NCBI GenBank assembly: GCA_937873285.1 | Contig: CALMNV010000115.1 | Coordinates: 1-18,358, forward strand | DNA length: 18,358 bases | Direction of reading: 5' to 3' | From: an uncultured Intrasporangium sp. | Lineage (GTDB): Bacteria; Actinomycetota; Actinomycetes; Actinomycetales; Dermatophilaceae | Shown here: positions 10,664-18,243 of the stretch, one piece after another | Layout: every line of letters starts with the position of its first letter | Position numbering within the stretch: the stretch's first letter is position 1 | Notes under the pieces: model-generated | Told to the model about the DNA's origin: nothing | The model's input: only the letters and a program-made list of their open reading frames with translations | The model's database searches: none | Program-made: the position numbers and the translations under genes

Positions 10664-10684
10664 CTTTGTGAGCGGCATACAAAG
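10664..10684. promoter_or_regulatory. Palindrome upstream of fasR (candidate operator)
   Basis: CTTTGT (10664-10669) and ACAAAG (10679-10684) are perfect inverted arms around nine bases. The right arm falls where the -35 box of the fasR promoter would be. The spacer overlaps one GTATGCCG word (10673-10680). The binding factor is unknown; FasR itself or a regulator of the phosphodiesterase are candidates. Confidence 0.5.
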
Positions 10685-10701
10685 CTGTCTGGTGCACGGC
10701 C

Positions 10702-10707
10702 TACCCT
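10702..10707 (+). promoter_or_regulatory. fasR -10 element, leaderless start
   Basis: TACCCT (TAnnnT type) is followed by six bases and then GTG 10714, the same geometry as at argG. No ribosome binding site precedes the GTG, so a leaderless message is likely. No consensus -35 is seen. Confidence 0.5.
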
Positions 10708-10713
10708 GAACGG

Positions 10714-11961
10714 GTGACCACGAGCTCGCGCCGGCGCCCCAGCGCGCAGACGGCTCGCGCGGTGGACCGCAGCGCGGGCGAGCTCGCCACGGCCGCGGCG
10801 CGCCGGATGGAGGAGCGCCTGACGTGGTATCAGGCGCTGACCGCCCAGGAGCGCTCGTGGGTGGGCCTGGTGGCGCAGGCCGGCATCTCCGAGTTCCTCG
10901 CCTGGTTCCGCGGGCAGGAGGAGGTCGCTCCGTCGGCGGCGTCGGTGTTCGCGAACGCTCCGCAGGAGCTCACCCGGTCGGTGAGCCTCCTGCAGACGCT
11001 GGACCTCGTGCGCACCGTCGTCGACGTCGTCGAGTCCCGCGTGCAGAGTCTCGCCGGCCCCGGGGACGAGCAGCTGCTGCGCGAGTCGGTGCTGCGCTTC
11101 TCGCGCGAGATCGCCTTCGCCGCCGCCGAGGTGTATGCCGGCGCCGCCGAGGCTCGCGGGGCATGGGACGCCCGGCTGGAGGCGCTCGTCGTGGACGCCG
11201 TGCTGCGCGGCGAGGCCGACGAGTCGCTGCAGTCCCGCGCCACCGCACTGGGGTGGGGAGACGTCGCCCCCGTGACCTTCGTGGTGGGTGCCGCGCCCAC
11301 CGGCGTAGCCAGCGCCGCAGCAGCGGTCGACCTCCTGCGGCGCACGGCGGGACGCCGCGCGGTGGAGGTCCTCGTCATCGTGCAGCGCAACCGCCTCATC
11401 GCCATCCTCGGCGGCACCGAGGCGCCGCTGGAGGTGGTGACCGAGATGGTCGACGCCTTCGGCAGCGGCTCGGTCGTCGTCGGCCCGACCGTGCCGCACC
11501 TGTTCGCGGCCGGCCGCTCGGCACGGGCCGCGCTGAGCGGCTTGGCCGTGGCACCCGCCTGGCCGCACGCCCCGCGCGTCGTCGAGGCCGACGCGCTGCT
11601 GCCCGAGCGCGCCCTTGGTGGGGACCAGCCGGCGCGCCGGCTGCTCACCGACCGGGTCCACCGGCCGCTGGCCGCACCGGCACAGGCGCCGTTGCTCGAC
11701 ACCGCGCAGACCTACCTCGAGGTGGGCGGCTCGCTCGAGGCCACCGCCCGAGCGCTCTTCGTGCACCCCAACACGGTGCGCTACCGGCTCGGCCGGGTTG
11801 CGGCCCTCACCGGCTACGACCTGACCGTCCCGCGCGAGGCGTGGACCGTCCGGATCGCGCTCGCCCTCGGCCGCCTCGGAGCGGCCGACCGGTCCTCGAC
11901 CCCAGTCCTGCGCCGAGAGCAATTGGAGAAACCCTCCAACAGATCCGTCGCGACTTCGTGA
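10714..11961 (+). CDS. fasR: PucR/CdaR-type transcriptional regulator of fatty acid synthesis (FasR-like)
   Basis: A 415-residue protein ending in a PucR-type helix-turn-helix (about 333-395; core GGSLEATARALFVHPNTVRYRLGRV). Before it comes a GGDEF-like, CdaR-family middle region and a helical N-terminal half with no clear ligand motif. Its position directly upstream of fabD matches Streptomyces coelicolor FasR (SCO2386), an activator of fabD-fabH-acpP-fabF, and M. tuberculosis Rv2242. I infer the same role. Start GTG 10714 lies six bases after a -10 element. The last codons (EQLEKPSNRS) use codons rare in this genome (TTG, AAA, AGA) and overlie a palindrome. The gap to fabD is 45 bases. Confidence 0.88.
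   Translation: MTTSSRRRPSAQTARAVDRSAGELATAAARRMEERLTWYQALTAQERSWVGLVAQAGISEFLAWFRGQEEVAPSAASVFANAPQELTRSVSLLQTLDLVRTVVDVVESRVQSLAGPGDEQLLRESVLRFSREIAFAAAEVYAGAAEARGAWDARLEALVVDAVLRGEADESLQSRATALGWGDVAPVTFVVGAAPTGVASAAAAVDLLRRTAGRRAVEVLVIVQRNRLIAILGGTEAPLEVVTEMVDAFGSGSVVVGPTVPHLFAAGRSARAALSGLAVAPAWPHAPRVVEADALLPERALGGDQPARRLLTDRVHRPLAAPAQAPLLDTAQTYLEVGGSLEATARALFVHPNTVRYRLGRVAALTGYDLTVPREAWTVRIALALGRLGAADRSSTPVLRREQLEKPSNRSVATS
11923..11939. promoter_or_regulatory. Palindrome in the 3' end of fasR, upstream of fabD (candidate FasR operator)
   Basis: TTGGAG (11923-11928) and CTCCAA (11934-11939) are perfect inverted arms around AAACC, about 70 bases before the fabD start. The underlying codons are unusually AT-rich for this gene, which suggests that the DNA sequence itself is constrained. 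No consensus -10 follows at standard spacing. Confidence 0.5.
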
Positions 11962-12006
11962 CATTCCGAGGCCGGGTTCCGCGCCGTGAACGGCGAGGCT
12001 AGGAAC

Positions 12007-13191
12007 GTGCTCGCGATCGTCTGCCCTGGACAGGGCTCCCAGACTCCCGGTTTCCTCGCCCCGTGGCTGGAGCTGCCCGGCTTCCGCGACCGGATGGCCT
12101 GGCTGGGAGCCGTGGCCGGCATGGACCTCATCGCCCACGGCACGCAGTCGGACGCGGAGACGATCAAGGACACCGCGGTCGCCCAGCCGCTCATCGTCGG
12201 AGCGGGCCTCATCTCCCTCCTCGCGCTCTTCGAGCATCCCGCCGACGGCTTCCGCACGGTCGGCGCCGGCGCCGGGCACTCCGTCGGGGAGATCACCTCC
12301 GCAGCGGCGGCGGGCGTCATCTCGGCGGAGCAGGCCATGGTCTTCGTGCGCGAGCGCGGCCGCGCGATGGCATCGGCGAGCGCCGTCACGCCGACCGGCA
12401 TGTCGGCGGTGCTCGGCGGAGACCCCGACGAGGTCCTCGCCACCCTCGAGCAGCTCGGCCTGACCCCGGCCAATGTCAACGGCGGTGGCCAGGTCGTGGC
12501 CGCCGGCACCCTCGAGCAGCTCGACACGCTGAGGTCCAGCCCACCGGCCAAGGCCAGGGTCGTGCCGCTGCAGGTGGCCGGCGCCTTCCACACCGCGCAC
12601 ATGGGCTCGGCCGTCGACGTGCTGGCCGGCTACGCCCGGGCGATGTCGACCCACGACGCGCGCGCCCGGCTCATCTCCAACGCCGACGGCAAGGTGGTGC
12701 ACAGCGGTCGGGAGGTGCTCGCCCGGCTGGTGCGCCAGGTGAGCAACCCGGTGCGCTGGGACCTGTGCATGCAGACGATGGTCGACCTCGGGGTGACCGG
12801 GCTCATCGAGATCCCCCCGGCGGGCACCCTCGTCGGGCTCGCGAAGCGCGCGATGCCCGGCGTCGAGACCCTGGCGCTCAAGACGCCGGAGGACGTGCCG
12901 GCCGCGCTGCGGATGATCAGGGAGCACGGCACCGGCGGCGCCGGCGACACCCAGTCGCAGTCCCCGACCTGGCGGCTCGTCATCGCCCCCTCCAAGGGGG
13001 CCGTCCAGCTCGAGTCGATCGGAGTGGGCGACAGCATCGAGCCCGGCTCCGTGGTCGCGCGGATCACGACGTTGCGCGACACCTACGACGTCACCGCTCC
13101 GCACGGCGGACAGGTGGTCGAGTGGCTCGTCGAGGACGGCGACCCCGTCTCCCCCGGCCAGCCGATCCTGCGACTGCACCCCATCTCCTGA
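12007..13191 (+). CDS. fabD: Malonyl-CoA:ACP transacylase fused to a degenerate biotinyl/lipoyl-like domain
   Basis: A 394-residue protein. Residues 1 to about 305 are a normal FabD, which moves malonyl from CoA to ACP: PGQGSQ (7-12), catalytic GHSVGE with Ser92, Arg117, and His195 in GAFHTAHM. After a short Gly/Ser/Gln linker (about 307-320), residues 320-392 resemble a biotinyl/lipoyl carrier domain: GVGDSIEPGSVVARI, then TTLRDTYDVTAP at the place of the lipoyl motif (ETDKATVEVPSP), then GGQVVEWLVEDGDPVSPGQPILRL. Arg357 stands where the modified Lys would be, so it probably carries no cofactor. FabD normally has about 300-315 residues. I prefer GTG 12007, which gives the family start (VLAIVCPGQGSQ) and has GAGG eight bases upstream; GTG 11986 is also in frame. 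Confidence 0.93.
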   Translation: MLAIVCPGQGSQTPGFLAPWLELPGFRDRMAWLGAVAGMDLIAHGTQSDAETIKDTAVAQPLIVGAGLISLLALFEHPADGFRTVGAGAGHSVGEITSAAAAGVISAEQAMVFVRERGRAMASASAVTPTGMSAVLGGDPDEVLATLEQLGLTPANVNGGGQVVAAGTLEQLDTLRSSPPAKARVVPLQVAGAFHTAHMGSAVDVLAGYARAMSTHDARARLISNADGKVVHSGREVLARLVRQVSNPVRWDLCMQTMVDLGVTGLIEIPPAGTLVGLAKRAMPGVETLALKTPEDVPAALRMIREHGTGGAGDTQSQSPTWRLVIAPSKGAVQLESIGVGDSIEPGSVVARITTLRDTYDVTAPHGGQVVEWLVEDGDPVSPGQPILRLHPIS

Positions 13192-13203
13192 CAAGGACCG
13201 ACA

Positions 13204-14256
13204 GTGACCTCCCCCTCCACCGGACGCTCCCCCAAGGGGACCGGGACCATCACCGTCCCGCCCGCCGCACGGCATTCGCGCATCGTCGGCGTCGGCGGCT
13301 ACCGACCCAAGCGGGTCGTGCCCAACTCCGAGCTCGTCGACCGGATCAACTCGAGCGACGAGTGGATCCGCGAGCGCTCCGGGATCACCGCGCGACACGT
13401 GGCCGAGCCTGACGAGAGCGTCGTGGACATGGCCGAGGCGGCCACCCGTCAGGCCCTCGACCACGCCGGGATCACCGCCGAGCAGCTCGACTTCATCCTC
13501 GTCGCGACGGTGACCCACCCCTTCCAGACTCCCGCGGCCGCGCCGGAGCTGGCGGCGCGCCTGGGCTCCACCGCGGCGGCCACCGACATCTCCGCTGCGT
13601 GCGCCGGCTACTGCTACGGCGTGGCGATGGCGAGCGACATGGTGCGCGGCGGCAGTGCCGACCACGTGCTCGTCGTGGGCGTGGAGAAGCTGTCCGACTT
13701 CACCGACTACGACGACCGCGGCACGGCCTTCATCTTCGGCGACGGCGCGGGCGCGGCCGTGATCGGGCCCTCCGACACCCCCGGGATCGGCCCGACGGTC
13801 TGGGGGTCCGACGGCACCCAGCGCGACGTCATCTCCCAGGTCCAGCCGTGGACCGAGCTGCGCCAGCCCTGGAGTGAGCCGACCAACGACCCAAGGCTGT
13901 GGCCGGCCATCGGAATGGCCGGGCCGAGCGTCTTCCGCTGGGCGGTGTGGGGCATGGCCCCGATCGCCCAGCAGGCGCTCGACCGCGCCGGCGTCACGGC
14001 CGACGACCTCGACGCCTTCATCCCGCATCAGGCGAACGTGCGCATCATCGACGCCATGGCCAAGCAGCTGAAGCTGCCTGCCGACGTCCCGATCGCCCGC
14101 GACATCACCACGACGGCCAACACCTCGGCGGCCTCCGTCCCCCTCGCGACCGCGCGCATGCTCGCCGACGGCGAGGCGCCGAGCGGCGGTCTCGCGCTGC
14201 AGATCGGCTTCGGCGCCGGTCTGGTGTATGCCGCCCAGGTCGTCGTGCTGCCATGA
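13204..14256 (+). CDS. fabH: 3-oxoacyl-ACP synthase III
   Basis: A 350-residue initiating condensing enzyme. It joins an acyl-CoA starter to malonyl-ACP and so sets the chain ends (straight or branched). The catalytic triad is Cys133 (DISAACAGYCYG), His275 (FIPHQANVR) and Asn306 (TTTANTSAAS). About 24 residues precede the usual FabH beginning (SRIVGVGGYRP), a modest N-terminal extension rich in Ser, Pro and Gly. Start GTG 13204 is supported by AAGGA six bases upstream and lies 12 bases after the fabD stop, so the two are co-transcribed. The last bases of the gene overlap a tiny open frame. Confidence 0.95.
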   Translation: MTSPSTGRSPKGTGTITVPPAARHSRIVGVGGYRPKRVVPNSELVDRINSSDEWIRERSGITARHVAEPDESVVDMAEAATRQALDHAGITAEQLDFILVATVTHPFQTPAAAPELAARLGSTAAATDISAACAGYCYGVAMASDMVRGGSADHVLVVGVEKLSDFTDYDDRGTAFIFGDGAGAAVIGPSDTPGIGPTVWGSDGTQRDVISQVQPWTELRQPWSEPTNDPRLWPAIGMAGPSVFRWAVWGMAPIAQQALDRAGVTADDLDAFIPHQANVRIIDAMAKQLKLPADVPIARDITTTANTSAASVPLATARMLADGEAPSGGLALQIGFGAGLVYAAQVVVLP

Positions 14257-14273
14257 GCACCACGCCGACGTGA
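14253..14273 (+). other. Six-codon mini-ORF overlapping the fabH stop
   Basis: ATG of the fabH stop context (ATGA overlap) opens a frame reading MSTTPT and then stops. It could be chance. It is the only thing of note in the 106-base fabH-acpP gap besides a short AT patch (CATTTT, 14307-14312) and the acpP ribosome binding site. Confidence 0.25.
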
Positions 14274-14362
14274 CCGGCTGACACGCTCCCGCCGCCGCCG
14301 ACGGGTCATTTTCGGGGCATGCACCACCTCGCCAGTCCGACACCACCCACCAAGGAGCACCG

Positions 14363-14611
14363 ATGGCACAGTCAGAGCAGGAGATCCTCGCGGGCCTCGC
14401 AGAGATCGTCAACGAGGAGACGGGCCTCGACACGGCCTCCGTCGAGATGGACAAGTCCTTCACGGAGGACCTCGACATCGACTCCCTGTCGATGATGACG
14501 ATCGTCGTCAACGCGGAGGAGAAGTTCGGCGTGCGGATCCCGGACGACGAGGTGAAGAACCTCAAGACGGTCCGCGACGCCGTCACGTTCATCGCCAACG
14601 CCCAGTCCTGA
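14363..14611 (+). CDS. acpP: Acyl carrier protein
   Basis: An 82-residue acidic helical carrier protein of the fatty acid synthase system. The phosphopantetheine attachment site is Ser41 in DLDIDSLSMM; helix 2 and the GVRIPDDEVKNLKTVRDAV stretch are typical. AAGGAG lies five bases before ATG 14363, the strongest ribosome binding site in the cluster, fitting the high level of ACP usually needed. It follows fabH by 106 bases and precedes fabF by 46. An internal promoter is possible but not evident. Confidence 0.97.
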   Translation: MAQSEQEILAGLAEIVNEETGLDTASVEMDKSFTEDLDIDSLSMMTIVVNAEEKFGVRIPDDEVKNLKTVRDAVTFIANAQS

Positions 14612-14657
14612 GCCGGTCCACCCTTCCCGAGCTCGCCGACCAGAGGAGCACGTCACC

Positions 14658-15908
14658 ATGACGTCCATTCGAGACCGACGCGTCGTGGTCACCGGCCTCG
14701 GCGCCACCACGCCGCTGGGCGGCACCGCCACGCAGACGTGGGAGGCCGCTCTGGCAGGACGCTCCGGCGCCCGCCCCATGGACTTCGAATGGGTCGGCAA
14801 GTACGACCTGCCGGTCACCTTCGCGGCGATGGTGGCGACGCCGCCCGAGCAGGTGCTGACCAAGGTGGAGACGAGGCGCCTGGATCCTTCCAGCCAGTAC
14901 GCGCTCATCGCCGCCCGCGAGGCCTGGTCTGACGCAGGCAGGCCGGAGGTCGAGCCCGAACGCCTCGGGGTGGCCGTCGGCTCCGGGATCGGTGGCGTGT
15001 GGACCCTGCTCGACCAGTGGGACAACCTGCGGGAGAAGGGACCGCGGAGGGTCTACCCCCTGGCCGTGCCGATGCTCATGCCCAACGGCCCGGCCGCGGC
15101 CGTCTCCCTCGACCTCGGCGCCCGAGCCGGGGCACACACCCCGGTCAGCGCCTGCGCGTCGGGCGCCGAGGCGATGGGATACGCCATCGAGATGATCCGC
15201 AGCGGCCGGGCGGACGTCGTCGTGGCGGGCGGCACGGAGGCTGCGGTGCACCCGCTGCCCATCGCCGGTTTCGCGGCGATGCAGGCCCTCTCGACACGCA
15301 ACGACGAGCCGGAGCGAGCCTCTCGGCCCTACGACACGGGCCGCGACGGCTTCGTCCTCGGTGAGGGCTCGGCGCTCATCGTCGTCGAGGCGGAGGAGCA
15401 CGCCCGCGCTCGGGGGGCACGTATCTACGCCGAGCTCGCCAGCGTCGGCATGTCGGCGGACGCGCACCACATCACCGCCCCGGAGCCGCAGGGCTCGGGC
15501 GCCTCCCGCGCCATGGTCGCGGCGGTGGAGCGCGCTGACCTCAGCCTCACCGACATCGTGCACATCAACGCGCACGCGACCTCCACCCCCGTTGGTGACG
15601 TCGCCGAGTACAACGCCATCAAGCGCGCGTTCGGCGACCACACGGAGTCCATCGCCGTGACGGCGACCAAGTCGATGACCGGACACCTGCTCGGTGCGGC
15701 CGGCGCGATCGAGGCGATCTTCACCATCCTGTCGGTGCATCACCGCACCGTTCCCGCGACCATCAACCTCGAGGACCCGGACCCGGAGATCCCGCTCGAC
15801 GTCGTCACGGGCAAGGCGCTGACCCTGCCCGAGGGCGACGTCGCCGCGCTCAACAACTCGTTCGGATTCGGCGGACACAACGTGGCCCTCGCCGTGCGGA
15901 GCCTCTGA
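14658..15908 (+). CDS. fabF: 3-oxoacyl-ACP synthase II (elongating)
   Basis: A 416-residue condensing enzyme that extends acyl-ACP with malonyl-ACP. The triad is Cys166 (VSACASGAEA), His306 (INAHATSTPVGD) and His343 (KSMTGHLLGAAG). The usual Gly after the first His (HGTSTP) is Ala here, a variation I consider tolerated. C-terminal NNSFGFGGHN is typical. AGAGGAG lies nine bases before ATG 14658. Its stop shares a base with the accD start (TGATG), so translation of the two is coupled. Only one elongating enzyme is present, where M. tuberculosis has kasA and kasB. Confidence 0.96.
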   Translation: MTSIRDRRVVVTGLGATTPLGGTATQTWEAALAGRSGARPMDFEWVGKYDLPVTFAAMVATPPEQVLTKVETRRLDPSSQYALIAAREAWSDAGRPEVEPERLGVAVGSGIGGVWTLLDQWDNLREKGPRRVYPLAVPMLMPNGPAAAVSLDLGARAGAHTPVSACASGAEAMGYAIEMIRSGRADVVVAGGTEAAVHPLPIAGFAAMQALSTRNDEPERASRPYDTGRDGFVLGEGSALIVVEAEEHARARGARIYAELASVGMSADAHHITAPEPQGSGASRAMVAAVERADLSLTDIVHINAHATSTPVGDVAEYNAIKRAFGDHTESIAVTATKSMTGHLLGAAGAIEAIFTILSVHHRTVPATINLEDPDPEIPLDVVTGKALTLPEGDVAALNNSFGFGGHNVALAVRSL

Positions 15909-17356
15909 TGGGACGCGAGCCGTCGGTGGCGTCGGCGCAGGCCTCCACCGCAGCCAAGGTGAAGCTGCCCCGGTCGGAGGACCCCCGCAACCCCAACAAG
16001 CGCCTCGCCGCCTTCTTCGACCCCGGCACCGTCGAGCTCATCACCGCCGACGACGACTCCGGGATCCTCGCGGCGGTCGGCAAAGTCGAGGGCTGGCCGG
16101 TGGTCTCCTTCTGCTCCGACGCCACCGTGCAGGGCGGCGCGATGGGGGTCGCCGGCTGCAAGGCGATCCTCGTCGCCTACGAGCGGGCGCTCGCCGACGC
16201 AGTGCCGATCGTCGGCATCTGGCACTCCGGCGGGGCCCGGCTGGCCGAGGGAGTCGTCTCGCTGCATGCCGTGGGTGAGGTCTTCGAGATCATGACCCGA
16301 GCCTCGGGCAAGGTCCCACAGATCTCGGTCGTCATCGGCGCGGCGGCCGGCGGGGCGGCATACGGCCCGGCCCTGACCGACATCGTCATCCTCGGGCCGG
16401 AGGGGCGGGTCTTCGTGACCGGCCCGGACGTCGTGCGGTCGGTCACCGGCGAGGCGGTCGACGCGCTGCGGCTCGGCGGCCCGGAGCCGCACGGGCGCCG
16501 CTCCGGCGTCGTGCACGTCGTCACCGGCACGACGGAGGAGGCGCTGGAGCGCGGCCGGCTGCTCGCGTCGCTGCTGGGCGACCAGGGCACGCTGGACGTC
16601 GACGCGGTGCAGGACCGGGACCTCGCCGCGACGTTCCCGGAGTCACCGAAGCGCGCCTACGACGTGCACCCGCTCGTCGCCAACGTCCTCGACGACGAGG
16701 CGACGATGCTCGAGCTGTTCCCGCGCTGGGCGCCCAACATCGTCACCACGCTCGGCAGGTTCGGCGGCCGCACGGTCGGGGTCATCGCCAACAACCCGAT
16801 GCGCCTCGGCGGCTGCCTCGACTCGAGCTCGGCGGAGAAGGCGGCGCGGTTCGTGCGCATGTGCGACGCCTTCGGCGTGCCGATCATCGTGCTCGTGGAC
16901 GTGCCGGGCTATCTGCCCGGCGTCGGACAGGAGTGGGACGGGGTGGTGCGCAGGGGTGCCAAGCTGCTGCACGCGTTCGCGGAGGCCGTGGTGCCGCGGG
17001 TCACCGTCGTGACCCGCAAGACGTATGGCGGTGCCTACATCGCGATGAACGCCAGGTCGCTCGGGGCCACCAAGGTCTTCGCCTGGCCGACGGCGGAGGT
17101 GGCCGTGATGGGCGCCATCGCGGCGATCCGGATCCTGCACCGGCGCCGGCTGGCCGAGGTGGAGGAGGAGCAGCGGTCGGCCGTCGAGCAGGAGCTGGCG
17201 CGGGAGCACGAGAAGCTGACCGGTGGGCTGCAGCGCGCGGTGGAGATCGGGGTGATCGACGAGATCGTCGAGCCGGCGGCCACCCGCCGCGCCATCGCCG
17301 CCGCGATCGGCAACGCCCCGCAGCGCCGCGGCAACCACGGCAACATCCCCCTCTGA
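15908..17356 (+). CDS. accD: Acyl-CoA carboxylase carboxyltransferase (beta) subunit, AccD6-like
   Basis: A 482-residue carboxyltransferase of the acetyl/propionyl-CoA carboxylase type. It moves the carboxyl from biotin to acetyl-CoA (malonyl-CoA for FabD) or propionyl-CoA. The two crotonase-like halves show oxyanion-hole loops: SGGARLAEG (107-115) with GAAAGGAAYGPAL (144-156), and DVPGYLPGVGQEWDGVVRRG (331-350) with KTYGGAYIAM (371-380). There is no biotin domain in the protein and no alpha subunit (biotin carboxylase/BCCP) gene in the window, so that partner must come from elsewhere. The position as last gene of the cluster matches M. tuberculosis accD6. Start ATG overlaps the fabF stop by one base. 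Substrate choice cannot be decided here; position favours acetyl-CoA. Confidence 0.94.
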   Translation: MGREPSVASAQASTAAKVKLPRSEDPRNPNKRLAAFFDPGTVELITADDDSGILAAVGKVEGWPVVSFCSDATVQGGAMGVAGCKAILVAYERALADAVPIVGIWHSGGARLAEGVVSLHAVGEVFEIMTRASGKVPQISVVIGAAAGGAAYGPALTDIVILGPEGRVFVTGPDVVRSVTGEAVDALRLGGPEPHGRRSGVVHVVTGTTEEALERGRLLASLLGDQGTLDVDAVQDRDLAATFPESPKRAYDVHPLVANVLDDEATMLELFPRWAPNIVTTLGRFGGRTVGVIANNPMRLGGCLDSSSAEKAARFVRMCDAFGVPIIVLVDVPGYLPGVGQEWDGVVRRGAKLLHAFAEAVVPRVTVVTRKTYGGAYIAMNARSLGATKVFAWPTAEVAVMGAIAAIRILHRRRLAEVEEEQRSAVEQELAREHEKLTGGLQRAVEIGVIDEIVEPAATRRAIAAAIGNAPQRRGNHGNIPL

Positions 17357-17367
17357 CCACCGCTGCG

Positions 17368-17393
17368 GGCGGCTGACCGGATGGTCAGCCGCC
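17368..17393 (+). terminator. Terminator of the fatty acid cluster
   Basis: GGCGGCTGACC (17368-17378) pairs perfectly with GGTCAGCCGCC (17383-17393) around a GGAT loop, 11 bases after the accD stop. There is no T-run. Confidence 0.8.
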
Positions 17394-17400
17394 GGGCCGG

Positions 17401-17475
17401 GAGCACCTGGCGGATCAGCTCGCGTCGGGTGCTCTCCTCGCAGCCGCTCTCGCCAGGTGTGCCGGGTGATCCGCC
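17401..17475. repeat. One 17-base segment with three alternative inverted partners
   Basis: GAGCACCTGGCGGATCA (17401-17417) can pair with GGTGCTC (17428-17434), CGCCAGGTG (17451-17459) or TGATCCGCC (17467-17475). The partners match its left, middle and right parts in turn, so the stems exclude one another at least in part. It lies in the convergent gap between accD and the DUF3145 gene; no gene is evident here. Confidence 0.6.
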
Positions 17476-17530
17476 GGGGAAGCTCGTCGTCGAGCGTCGG
17501 TGGGATCTGGCCGCCGACCCGGGCCTGCGC

Positions 17531-18046
17531 TCAGCCGACCTTGTGCAGCCACCGCACGGGGGCACCCTCACCGGCATGCCGGAACGGCTCGAGCTCACGG
17601 TCCCAGGGCCCGCCGAGGACGCGGTCGAGCTCGGCCTGCAGCGCCGCCCCGTCGCCGCGTGCACGGTCGATCGCCTCCCGCAGGCGGTCCTCGTGCACGA
17701 CGGCGTCACCGGAGACGGAGGTCGCGGCGTGGTGGATGCCGAGGCGGGGGGTGTGCGCCCACCGCGAGCCGTCGGAGGTCGCGGTCGGCTCCTCGGAGAC
17801 CTCGTAGCGAAGGTTGTCCCAGCCGCGCAGGGCCGACGCGAGCTCGGCGCCCGTGCCGACCGGCCCGGTCCACGACAGCTCCGAGCGCACCAGTCGCGGC
17901 GCGGCCGGCTGCGGGGTCCACGCCATCGTCACCCGGCGGCCGAGGACGGCCTCGACGGCCCAGGTGACGTGCGGGCACAGCACCGTCGGGGCTGCGTGGA
18001 TGAACACGACCCCTCGGGTTGTGGTGCGCGGCATCGCGGCAGACAT
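17531..18046 (-). CDS. DUF3145 family protein
   Basis: A 171-residue actinobacterial protein of unknown function. The N-terminal RTTTRGVVFIHAAPTVLCPHVTWAVEAVLGR, the central LSWTGPVGTGAELASALRGWDNLRYEV and the C-terminal LGGPWDRELEPFRHAGEGAPVRWLHKVG are as in other members I recall. No catalytic motif, membrane segment or signal peptide is evident. ATG 18046 is chosen because AGGAGG lies exactly six bases upstream. The family is often found beside the fab/accD cluster in Micrococcales, convergent with accD as here, which hints at a link but proves nothing. Confidence 0.88.
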   Translation of the reverse strand: MSAAMPRTTTRGVVFIHAAPTVLCPHVTWAVEAVLGRRVTMAWTPQPAAPRLVRSELSWTGPVGTGAELASALRGWDNLRYEVSEEPTATSDGSRWAHTPRLGIHHAATSVSGDAVVHEDRLREAIDRARGDGAALQAELDRVLGGPWDRELEPFRHAGEGAPVRWLHKVG

Positions 18047-18052
18047 CCGGGA

Positions 18053-18058
18053 CCTCCT
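18053..18058 (-). promoter_or_regulatory. Ribosome binding site of the DUF3145 gene
   Basis: A full AGGAGG with a six-base spacer to ATG 18046. It decides the start against in-frame upstream codons that would add about 60 unrelated residues. Upstream (18059-18215) I see CACAAT on the minus strand near 18130 as a weak -10 candidate and nothing else. Confidence 0.8.
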
Positions 18059-18215
18059 GTGTGCGAGGGACGTCTTCCCCAACGACCTCGGCACCGGCGA
18101 CCCGGCCGTGGCGACCGCGTACGTTGGCTCATTGTGCACCATCAGTAACAGCCGCACCAGCCGTATGCCGCACCGTTTCGGCGGGCGCGGCGGCGGGCGT
18201 CGTCGTGGGAGGTTC

Positions 18216-18234
18216 TCCGGCACCTGATGCCGGA
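18216..18234 (-). terminator. Hairpin behind the Rieske-type gene
   Basis: TCCGGCA and TGCCGGA form a seven-pair stem with a five-base loop, ten bases past the stop of the minus-strand gene at the window edge. It is short and has no T-run. Confidence 0.45.
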
Positions 18235-18243
18235 AGACCTACG

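Noticed and set aside
14307..14312. CATTTT before acpP as an internal promoter.
   Set aside because: No -35 at a suitable distance; an isolated AT patch is not enough.
10531..14598. A very long open frame (over 1,300 codons) on the minus strand opposite fasR-fabD-fabH-acpP.
   Set aside because: It is a by-product of high-GC codon use in the plus-strand genes. Its translation is low-complexity Arg/Gly/Ala/His sequence with no domain, and all plus-strand genes have intact active sites.
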